Source: Gammaproteobacteria bacterium (GTDB lineage Bacteria > Pseudomonadota > Gammaproteobacteria > Steroidobacterales > Steroidobacteraceae). Taken from it: a stretch of 7,043 nucleotides of DNA. The position numbers and the translations under genes are program-made. Within the stretch, counting starts at the first letter, position 1, and each line of letters begins with the position of its first letter. Below, in pieces: positions 1 to 5,407 of the stretch. The DNA lies in NCBI GenBank assembly GCA_005877705.1, contig VBNY01000060.1:1-7043 (forward strand), given 5' to 3'. The notes beneath the pieces were generated by a model. It was given only the letters and a program-made list of their open reading frames with translations. It was not told the origin of the DNA and ran no database searches.

Positions 1-420
1 CAGGCGCGCGAGGTGATCGCCGGCTTCACGATCTGCAACGACGTGAGCGTGCGCGAATGGCAAATGCGCTCCCCGACCGCCACCCTCGGCAAGTCCTTCG
101 ACACCCACGGTCCGCTCGGGCCGTGGCTCGTCACCGCGGACGGGCTGCCAGGAGTCCACGATCTGTCCCTGAAAACCTGGGTGAATGGCGAGCTGCGCCA
201 GAACGGCCGCACCAGTGAGCTGATCTACCGCTTCGGCGAGATGCTGGTCGAGCTCAGCACCGTTTTCACGCTCGAGCCCGGCGACATTCTGACAACCGGC
301 AGCCCCGCCGGCGTCGGCGGTGCCATGCAGCCACCCCAGTACCTCAAGGTCGGAGACGTCTGCCGCGTCGAGATCGAAGGCATCGGTTATATTGAGAATC
401 GTGTCGTCCCGGAGCCTTGA
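1..420 (+). CDS. Fumarylacetoacetate hydrolase family protein, C-terminal part (5' truncated by window edge)
   Basis: The reading frame is open from base 1 to a TGA at 418-420 and gives 139 residues. They match the C-terminal half of the FAH fold, whose members hydrolyse C-C bonds of acylpyruvates or diketo acids, or decarboxylate/isomerise aromatic meta-cleavage products, with Mg2+ or Mn2+ in the cytoplasm. Visible family motifs, numbered from base 1, are NDVSVREWQ (residues 13-21), whose Asp14 is the expected metal ligand, GKSFDT-x-GPLGPW (30-42), a WVNGELRQ strand, and LTTGSPAGVG (97-106) near the active site. The N-terminal part, with the expected paired glutamate metal ligands, lies outside the window. 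It is the first visible gene of the + strand block, 28 nt before the VOC gene, which fits a ring-degradation operon. The family is clear; the substrate is not. Confidence 0.92.
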   Translation, partial: QAREVIAGFTICNDVSVREWQMRSPTATLGKSFDTHGPLGPWLVTADGLPGVHDLSLKTWVNGELRQNGRTSELIYRFGEMLVELSTVFTLEPGDILTTGSPAGVGGAMQPPQYLKVGDVCRVEIEGIGYIENRVVPEP

Positions 421-436
421 GCCGCCGTTTGGAAAG

Positions 437-442
437 AAGGAG
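437..442 (+). promoter_or_regulatory. Shine-Dalgarno site deciding the GTG start of the VOC gene
   Basis: AAGGAG lies 6 nt before the GTG at 449. The frame is also open upstream with an ATG at 320, but that start would lie inside the FAH coding sequence, and the added residues are Ser/Arg-rich and do not look like a VOC domain. The site therefore supports the GTG start. Confidence 0.8.
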
Positions 443-448
443 TCACCC

Positions 449-1054
449 GTGAGCACTGCGCGCCGCAGCTTGTCGGACATCGCGAACAAGGGACCGCCGC
501 GCCCCGCCAAGCTGTCTCACATTGTCGTCCGCACAGGCGACGTCGCCAGGCTCAAGAGCTGGTATTTGACGCTTCTCACCGCACGCGTCTCGTTCGAGAA
601 CGAAAGCCTGTGCTTCATGACCTACGACGACGAGCATCACCGGCTCGGGATCGTCCAGCTGCCCGGCGTATCGAGTGCGGCTGCGCCGCCGTCGACCCCC
701 GGCCTCGAGCACGTCTCATTCACTTACGCCGATCTCGGTCAGCTGCTGGCAAACTATCGACGCTTGAAGCAGCTCGGCATCGAGCCTTTCTGGACCATCA
801 ATCATGGCCCGACCATCTCTATGTACTACCGCGACCCCGATGGAAACAAAGTCGAGCTGCAAGTGGATGTGTTCCAGACGGCAGAGGAGGTCAACGCCTT
901 TCTCGAGCGTTACTACCCCGAGAACTTCATGGGCATCATCTTCGATCCGGAGGAGATGATCCGCAAATACGAGGCCGGCGTACCGATTGCGGAGCTCTAC
1001 CGGCGCCCAAAGCTGCCCGAGGGCATGACGCCATGGGACATGCTTCGGCCCTGA
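449..1054 (+). CDS. VOC family protein (glyoxalase / type I extradiol dioxygenase-like)
   Basis: From the GTG at 449 this encodes 201 residues. The core (about residues 21-142) shows the two beta-alpha-beta-beta-beta modules of the vicinal oxygen chelate fold. KLSHIVVRT begins the first module with His24, GLEHVSF begins the second with His88, and YYRDPDGNKVELQ carries Glu136. His24, His88 and Glu136 form the 2-His-1-carboxylate set used by extradiol dioxygenases and related metalloenzymes, so metal-dependent catalysis is plausible. A C-terminal tail (about 143-201) contains FDPEEMIRKYEAGVP, a type of extension I associate with VOC proteins of aromatic and steroid degradation clusters. The protein is probably cytoplasmic. 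It lies 28 nt after the FAH gene and 22 nt before the SnoaL-like gene. Whether it is a ring-cleaving dioxygenase, an isomerase or a lyase cannot be told; it is shorter than classical two-domain extradiol dioxygenases of about 290-300 residues. Confidence 0.88.
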   Translation: MSTARRSLSDIANKGPPRPAKLSHIVVRTGDVARLKSWYLTLLTARVSFENESLCFMTYDDEHHRLGIVQLPGVSSAAAPPSTPGLEHVSFTYADLGQLLANYRRLKQLGIEPFWTINHGPTISMYYRDPDGNKVELQVDVFQTAEEVNAFLERYYPENFMGIIFDPEEMIRKYEAGVPIAELYRRPKLPEGMTPWDMLRP

Positions 1055-1061
1055 GGAGGCC

Positions 1062-1067
1062 GAGGAG
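1062..1067 (+). promoter_or_regulatory. Shine-Dalgarno site of the SnoaL-like gene
   Basis: GAGGAG lies 9 nt before the ATG at 1077. It supports that start, so the 5' part of the broken gene still carries a normal translation start. Confidence 0.7.
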
Positions 1068-1076
1068 CCCTGATCT

Positions 1077-1699
1077 ATGGCTGACGCGACCGAGTTGACT
1101 GTCGCTGACCGTGCTCGCATCGAGGCATTGCTCACCGAATACGGCTGGAGGATCGATCATGGCGGGGACGTGAGTGCCCTGTTCGCACCGGAAGGCGTCG
1201 TTATTGCGCCCGGAGTCGGCCTGACCCTGCAGGGCCGTGAAGCCATCGGCATCCACTTCACCGCTCGCGGTGCGACCTGCGCGTTGCGGACTTCGCGCGC
1301 GACACGGCCCGCTTGCAGACCACCCAGATGACATTCCTGCGCGACTCGAGCGAGGACTCGACCGCCAAGCACATCATGGTCGGAGAGACGCACGATGTGG
1401 TTCGACGGCAGGCGAATGGCGAGTGGCGCTTTCTCGAGCGCCGCCTCGAAGTGATCTTTCCCTTTGATGTGGATTTGCATCGATTGCATGTCACCAGCGC
1501 AGGCTCACCGGCCCCCTCGGCAGGGCTCAAGGACGGAGTGCTCTATTACGTGAAGTCCCGGAGCGGGAAGGTGAGTGTCGCGCGCTATTTCGCGCGCCAC
1601 GACCTCTTTTTCGCAGTCGGCGATGCGATTGGGTATTTCCCAGGCGAGCTGGGTGCGATCGGCAAGCCGGTGCCACTCGACGGCGCCTTCGATGACTGA
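1077..1699 (+). pseudogene. SnoaL/NTF2-like protein gene interrupted by an apparent -1 frameshift
   Basis: From the ATG at 1077 the protein begins like a SnoaL-like polyketide-cyclase/NTF2 domain: an initial helix (RARIEALLTEYGWRIDHGG), then VSALFAPEGVVIAPG and LQGREAIGIHFTARG. After about base 1270 this frame turns into Arg/Pro-rich sequence and stops at TGA 1329-1331. The rest of the fold continues in the frame shifted by -1, from about DLRVADFARDTARLQTTQM, through HIMVGETHDVVRR, to GEWRFLERRLEVIF, which is a typical last NTF2 strand. That frame stops at 1697-1699. One missing base (or two extra) between about 1262 and 1310 would explain this. The repaired product would be about 207 residues. 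NTF2-like proteins act as small isomerases, dehydratases or oxygenase subunits. About 75 residues beyond the domain (from about base 1470) are unrecognised. No obvious X-XXY-YYZ slippery heptamer is seen, so a mutation or a sequence error is likelier than programmed frameshifting. The last 8 nt overlap the GMC start. Confidence 0.75.
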
Positions 1700-3386
1700 C
1701 TCGACGAATCCAACGTTCGACTATCTGATCATCGGAGCAGGTGCCGCCGGCTGCGTGCTCGCGAATCGGTTGTCGGCGCGTCCGGATTCCAACGTACTGC
1801 TGCTGGAAGCGGGAGGCGACCTCACGCCCGATCGCGAGCCGGCGGATATCCGCAGCGTGTTCCCGCTCGCGGCCTTCAATGCACGTTACATGTGGCCGGA
1901 CACGCGCGTGCACTGGCGGCAGGTTGACAACTCACCGGCGCTCTCACTGCCGCAGGGTAAAATTCTTGGCGGCAGCTCCACCGTTCACGGCATGTGGGCG
2001 CTGCGGGGTCTGCCGGAAGACTACGATGAGTGGCAACGTCTCGGTGCGGCCGGTTGGGGATGGAAGGGCGTGCTGCCGTTCTTTCGCCATCTCGAGACGG
2101 ACCAGGATTTCAACGGGTCTGCTCATGGTTGCGATGGCCCGGTGCCCATCCGACGGGAGCCGCGAACAGCGTGGTCTCCATTGGCGCACGCCGTGCACGC
2201 GGCGGCGACGCATCGCGGATTCCCTCATATTGAAGATGCCAATGCCGATTTCCGCGACGGGCATTGCACCTTGCCGAACAGCCGTTTCGAGAGGTCTCGA
2301 GCCTCCGGCAGCTTCTGCTATCTCGACGCTCGCGTGCGTCGCCGCAGCAATCTGCGGATCTTGTCTAACCACACTGTGCGACGCATCGTCTTCGAAGGCC
2401 GCCGCGCAGTCGGAGCGGTGGTCAGCAGGGCCGATGGCTCCGGAGCGATCTTTCGGGCACGCGAGGTCATCCTCACGGCCGGGGCGCTGCGTACGCCGGT
2501 GCTCCTCATGCGTTCGGGGATTGGGCCGGGCGAACATCTACGGGCGGCGTCGATTAAAGTGACGGTGGAACGCCGGGGGGTCGGGCAGAATCTGCAGAAT
2601 CATGCGGTCGTCTACGCCGTGGCGCTGCTGAAGAAGGGAGCTCGGGAGACTGACTGGACGGTCAAGCCCGCGGCCAGCACCTATCTGCGTTGGTCGTCGG
2701 GTGAGGCGGGGTGTCCGGCCGGCGATCTCGGATTGTACGTGCGCAGCTATCTGTCCTGGCACGCACTCGGGCGTCGCATGGCCTCCCTCGCCCCCGTGCT
2801 ATTGAAGCCGGCTTCCCGGGGATGCATTCGTCTCGATTCGAGCGATCCGCTGAGTGAGCCGTGCATTGAATTCAACTTCTTGGAGGACGCCCGGGATTTG
2901 CCGCGCTTGATGGCGGGAGTGCGCCTGGCCGCGGATTTGTTCCATTCCGATGAGCTGCACACGGTCTGTGGGCGCGGCCTGGCGCTTCGTAACGTCGCAG
3001 CAGCGATGCGTTTCAATGCGCGGTCCGTCCGCAACGCCGTGAGTGTAGGCATGGCTGCAGCGCTCATAGATCTGACGCCGTCTATCGGTTCCTCGTTGCT
3101 TGCTGCGTTCGCAGAAATGCAGCCGCTGTCCGAAGTCGCAGCCAATGCGGATGCTCTGGCCGAGTTCATCGCTGCGAGCATCACCGGCACTGGCCATGTC
3201 TGTGGAAGCTGCCGCATGGGAAGCAAAGAGGACGCACTCGCCGTGGTCGATCCGGCCGGCCGGGTCTACGGCTGCGAGGGCCTTCGGGTTGCGGACGCCT
3301 CCGTCATGCCGACTGTTCCCAGCGGCAACACCTATATTCCTACGGTGATGCTCGCTGAGAAGATCGCGCAAGCCACGCGGCGGTGA
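1692..3386 (+). CDS. GMC family FAD-dependent oxidoreductase (choline/alcohol dehydrogenase-like)
   Basis: This gene encodes 564 residues, a normal length for the glucose-methanol-choline family. These flavoproteins oxidise a primary or secondary alcohol, usually passing electrons to oxygen or to a quinone or other acceptor. The N-terminal Rossmann motif GAGAAG (15-20) is followed by LLLEAGG, with Glu39 for the FAD ribose. GMC signature 1 is GKILGGSSTVHGM (89-101), and signature 2 is LTAGALRTP followed by LLMRSGIGP (about 261-279). GVGQNLQNH is also present. The catalytic His is expected to be His502 in GHVCGSCRMG, paired with Asn546 in VPSGNTYIP. There is no clear signal peptide or membrane segment. 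The ATG at 1692 sits inside ATGACTGA, overlapping the previous gene's stop by 8 nt, and has no good Shine-Dalgarno, so translation coupling is likely. An in-frame ATG at 1575 would add 39 residues before the Rossmann strand and is unlikely. The substrate is unknown. Confidence 0.95.
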   Translation: MTDSTNPTFDYLIIGAGAAGCVLANRLSARPDSNVLLLEAGGDLTPDREPADIRSVFPLAAFNARYMWPDTRVHWRQVDNSPALSLPQGKILGGSSTVHGMWALRGLPEDYDEWQRLGAAGWGWKGVLPFFRHLETDQDFNGSAHGCDGPVPIRREPRTAWSPLAHAVHAAATHRGFPHIEDANADFRDGHCTLPNSRFERSRASGSFCYLDARVRRRSNLRILSNHTVRRIVFEGRRAVGAVVSRADGSGAIFRAREVILTAGALRTPVLLMRSGIGPGEHLRAASIKVTVERRGVGQNLQNHAVVYAVALLKKGARETDWTVKPAASTYLRWSSGEAGCPAGDLGLYVRSYLSWHALGRRMASLAPVLLKPASRGCIRLDSSDPLSEPCIEFNFLEDARDLPRLMAGVRLAADLFHSDELHTVCGRGLALRNVAAAMRFNARSVRNAVSVGMAAALIDLTPSIGSSLLAAFAEMQPLSEVAANADALAEFIAASITGTGHVCGSCRMGSKEDALAVVDPAGRVYGCEGLRVADASVMPTVPSGNTYIPTVMLAEKIAQATRR

Positions 3387-3393
3387 TGGCGGC

Positions 3394-3400
3394 AAGGGAG
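3394..3400 (+). promoter_or_regulatory. Shine-Dalgarno site of the cupin gene
   Basis: AAGGGAG lies 8 nt before the ATG at 3409, in the 22-nt gap after the GMC stop. It supports the chosen cupin start. Confidence 0.7.
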
Positions 3401-3408
3401 CTCGAGCC

Positions 3409-3885
3409 ATGAGCCACAATCCGGTGACGGGTATCCAGATCATCACACCCAACGAGTGGGCTTTTCGTCGCTCCGAGTCCTGGGCCGTGCGCACGGCCGC
3501 ATCGGCTGGGGTAGCGCCGGGGGAGGGCGCCGGGGAGGGGTGGGATCGTGAGCTCACGAACATGCCGCGGACGATGCTGCTGCGCAGCTCGCATCCTTAC
3601 ATCGATCTACTCGAGGAGCCGGCGCATCACTACAGCCCGGTGCACTACCACACAGAGCCCGAAGTCATGGTCATCCTGCGGGGCAGGATGATTCTCAACG
3701 GTCAGTGGTGCGAGAGCGGGACGCTGATATTCGTGCCGGCGAACGAAGAGTACTGGCACGCGACCCATGACGAGGCGTGTTTGTTTGCGGTTATTCGGCC
3801 GACGGAGCGAGGCCTGCTGGTTCACGGCACGGATAGCCGCGCGGCCAAAAGCTCGCCGCCGACTCTCGATGCCGCCTCCGGCTGA
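3409..3885 (+). CDS. Cupin domain-containing protein
   Basis: This encodes 158 residues with a single cupin beta-barrel at about residues 70-131. Motif 1 is seen as SPVHYHTEPEVMVILRGRM, with His79, His81 and Glu85 as expected metal ligands. Motif 2 is seen as GTLIFVPANEEYWHAT, with His117 as the fourth ligand. The full 3-His-1-Glu set suggests that a metal (often Fe2+, Mn2+ or Zn2+) is bound. Known single-domain cupins in catabolic operons include dioxygenases, isomerases and sensory or substrate-binding proteins, so the activity is open. Residues 34-44 form a Gly/Glu-rich stretch (GVAPGEGAGEG) encoded by a G-rich tandem repeat, which looks like an insertion before the barrel. The last 20 or so residues look disordered. 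The gene follows the GMC gene by 22 nt and precedes the CDGSH gene by 5 nt, so it is probably co-transcribed with both. Confidence 0.9.
   Translation: MSHNPVTGIQIITPNEWAFRRSESWAVRTAASAGVAPGEGAGEGWDRELTNMPRTMLLRSSHPYIDLLEEPAHHYSPVHYHTEPEVMVILRGRMILNGQWCESGTLIFVPANEEYWHATHDEACLFAVIRPTERGLLVHGTDSRAAKSSPPTLDAASG
3514..3540 (+). repeat. G-rich imperfect tandem repeat within the cupin gene
   Basis: Two adjacent copies of a 13-14-nt unit are seen: GCGCCGGGGGAGG at 3514-3526 and GCGCCGGGGAGGGG at 3527-3540. With the bases just after, the stretch holds five runs of three or more G (3519-3523, 3525-3527, 3532-3535, 3537-3540, 3542-3544) separated by 1-4 nt. This meets the usual sequence rule for an intramolecular G-quadruplex on the coding strand and in the mRNA. 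It encodes the Gly/Glu-rich segment before the cupin barrel. The repeat period is not a multiple of three. Confidence 0.7.
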
Positions 3886-3890
3886 CCGCA

Positions 3891-4142
3891 ATGGAACGCA
3901 GGAGAATCCCGTATCGGATCGAGCTCAAGGGCGGCAAGACCTATTTCTGGTGCCGCTGCGGCCGCAGCGGTACTCAGCCCCTCTGCGACGGGTCCCACAA
4001 AGGAACCGGCACCGAGCCCCTGCCGTACAAATCGCCCGTTGATCTGACCGTCGCCTTCTGCGGCTGCAAGCAGACGAGGAATCCGCCGTTTTGCGACGGC
4101 TCGCACACGCATTGCGCGCAGATCACAACTCAGGCCGTCTGA
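3891..4142 (+). CDS. Small protein with two CDGSH iron-sulfur motifs
   Basis: This gene encodes 83 residues with two complete CDGSH motifs, C-x-C-x2-S/T-x3-P-x-C-D-G-S-H or a close form. The first has Cys21, Cys23, Cys32 and His36 (WCRCGRSGTQPLCDGSH). The second has Cys57, Cys59, Cys68 and His72 (FCGCKQTRNPPFCDGSH). In this family (mitoNEET and bacterial relatives) each 3Cys-1His set holds a redox-active [2Fe-2S] cluster. There is no transmembrane anchor, so the protein should be soluble in the cytoplasm. The ATG at 3891 is the only standard start available, because the same frame has a stop at 3834-3836. No strong Shine-Dalgarno is present, and the cupin stop is only 5 nt upstream, so coupled translation is likely. 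It could act as an electron-transfer or cluster-donating partner of a neighbouring enzyme, but that is inferred from position alone. Confidence 0.95.
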   Translation: MERRRIPYRIELKGGKTYFWCRCGRSGTQPLCDGSHKGTGTEPLPYKSPVDLTVAFCGCKQTRNPPFCDGSHTHCAQITTQAV

Positions 4143-4176
4143 CCGCTCAAGAGGGCTGGGAACCTTCCGCGACGAA
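4143..4176. other. Short junction between convergent genes
   Basis: Only 34 bp separate the CDGSH stop (+ strand) from the thiolase stop (- strand). The only dyad I see is GGAACCTTCC, with 4-bp arms and a 2-nt centre, which is too short for a normal terminator hairpin, and no U-tract follows it. Transcripts from the two sides may therefore overlap or end by a Rho-dependent route. Confidence 0.55.
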
Positions 4177-5355
4177 CTACGCGACTTCAAACAGACCGGC
4201 GGCCCCCATTCCGCCACCGATACACATCGTCACCACCACGTACCGCACGCCGCGAGCCCGCCCCTCAATGAGCGCGTGCCCCACGAGGCGGCTACCCGTC
4301 ATCCCGTAAGGGTGACCGACCGCGATGGCTCCACCATCTACATTGAGACGCTCATTGGGAATCCCCAACTTGTCGCGGCAGTAGAGCACCTGCACCGCAA
4401 ACGCCTCGTTGAGTTCCCAAAGGTCCACATCACCAATCCCGACCCCCTTTTTCCTGAGCAGCTTCGGCACCGCGAACACGGGCCCGATGCCCATCTCATC
4501 CGGCTCGCACCCCGCGACCGCAAACCCACGATAGATACCGAGCGGTGCGACTGCCCGGCGCGCAGCGTGCTCCGCACTCATGAGCACGCACGCCGAGGCG
4601 CCATCCGAGAATTGACTCGCATTGCCGGCTGCGATCACCCCGTTCTCCACGGCAGGCTTGATCTCGGCCAGCGCTTCGTAGGTCGTCCCGGGCCGGATCC
4701 CCTCATCCTCGCTCGCCGCCACCTCCCGAATCGACTCCGCCCCCGTGTTCTTATCCACCACCTTCATCCGCGTGCGGATCGGCACGATCTCCTCCTTGAA
4801 TCGTCCGGCCGCGCGAGCCGCCGCGGCGCGCTGTTGACTCTGCACCCCGTAGCGATCCTGCGCCTCCCGCGAGATCCCATAGCGCCGCGCCACGTTTTCC
4901 GCCGTCTGCAGCATCGGCCAGTAGATCGCAGGCTTGTTTTGCGCCAGCCATTCCTCGGCAAGAATGTGCTGGCTCCAGTCCTTCTGCACCAGGGAGATCG
5001 ACTCCACGCCGCCCGCCACGAAGATGCCGTCCTCCCCCGCCTGGATGCGCTCTGCGGCCAGAGCGATAGTCTGCAGCCCCGATGAGCAGAAGCGATTGAC
5101 GGTCATGCCCGGCACCGCGGCGGGCAGTCCGGCGCGCAAGGCGATCTGGCGCGCAATATTCCAGCCCGTCGCGCCCTCCGGAAACGCACAGCCCATCAGC
5201 ACATCCTCGACGTCTGCCGGCTCCACCTGCGCCCGTTCGAGCGCCGCGCGCACCACGTGCCCGCCGAGCGTCGCCCCATGAGTCATATTGAGCGAGCCGC
5301 GCCAGGATTTGCACAACGGCGTGCGCGCCGTCGAGACGATGACCACGTCATTCAT
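4177..5355 (-). CDS. Acetyl-CoA acyltransferase (thiolase)
   Basis: This encodes 392 residues, a normal full length for the thiolase family. These cytoplasmic enzymes cleave a 3-ketoacyl-CoA with CoA to acetyl-CoA and a shortened acyl-CoA, or run the reverse condensation. The N-terminal MNDVVIVSTARTP is typical. The nucleophile is Cys90 in VNRFCSSGLQT. NEAFAVQ holds Asn316, GGAIAVGHPYGMTG holds His348, and CIGGGMGAAGLFE holds Cys378 as the general acid/base, so the catalytic set is complete. The start at 5355 is supported by AAGGA about 9 nt upstream on the - strand. It lies 52 nt downstream of the acyl-CoA ligase gene on the same strand, so the two probably form one transcript. With that ligase, degradation of a side chain by beta-oxidation is more likely than biosynthesis. 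Long open frames on the opposite strand are GC-driven shadows. Chain length and substrate cannot be assigned. Confidence 0.97.
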   Translation of the reverse strand: MNDVVIVSTARTPLCKSWRGSLNMTHGATLGGHVVRAALERAQVEPADVEDVLMGCAFPEGATGWNIARQIALRAGLPAAVPGMTVNRFCSSGLQTIALAAERIQAGEDGIFVAGGVESISLVQKDWSQHILAEEWLAQNKPAIYWPMLQTAENVARRYGISREAQDRYGVQSQQRAAAARAAGRFKEEIVPIRTRMKVVDKNTGAESIREVAASEDEGIRPGTTYEALAEIKPAVENGVIAAGNASQFSDGASACVLMSAEHAARRAVAPLGIYRGFAVAGCEPDEMGIGPVFAVPKLLRKKGVGIGDVDLWELNEAFAVQVLYCRDKLGIPNERLNVDGGAIAVGHPYGMTGSRLVGHALIEGRARGVRYVVVTMCIGGGMGAAGLFEVA

Positions 5356-5356
5356 A

Positions 5357-5370
5357 TAAGGATGTCCTTA
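5357..5370. promoter_or_regulatory. Perfect inverted repeat covering the thiolase ribosome-binding site
   Basis: TAAGGA-TG-TCCTTA is a perfect 6-bp dyad with a 2-nt centre, starting one base upstream of the thiolase ATG. On the - strand it holds the AAGGA Shine-Dalgarno sequence and, on the start-codon side, its exact complement. It could be a small operator or could lower translation by pairing in the mRNA. The 2-nt loop is too tight for a good RNA hairpin unless inner pairs open, and a chance palindrome is possible. Confidence 0.4.
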
Positions 5371-5407
5371 AACACAGATTCGAACGCTCGGCACGTTGGT
5401 CCACGAT

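Noticed and set aside
320..448. Longer N-terminus for the VOC protein using an in-frame ATG at 320.
   Set aside because: The added residues lie inside the FAH gene in another frame and are Ser/Arg-rich, while GTG 449 has a well-spaced AAGGAG and gives a normal VOC N-terminus.
1262..1331. Programmed -1 ribosomal frameshifting as the explanation for the split NTF2-like gene.
   Set aside because: No X-XXY-YYZ slippery heptamer was found in the overlap, and such recoding is not known to me for this family; a mutation or sequence error is simpler.
1575..1691. Longer N-terminus for the GMC protein using an in-frame ATG at 1575.
   Set aside because: It overlaps the coding tail of the NTF2-like gene, does not look like a signal peptide, and ATG 1692 places the Rossmann motif at the usual distance from the start.
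2799..3563. A 254-residue open frame on the - strand.
   Set aside because: It lies opposite conserved GMC and cupin coding sequence, has no domain signal, and crosses the gap between two real genes.
4276..5085. A 269-residue open frame on the + strand.
   Set aside because: It is antisense to the catalytically complete thiolase, is rich in Arg, His and Pro, and has no recognisable motif; it is a high-GC shadow.
5377..5385. GATTCGAAC resembles a tRNA T-loop sequence (in either orientation).
   Set aside because: It lies in a 52-nt gap between two genes with no acceptor or anticodon stems around it, so it is a chance match.
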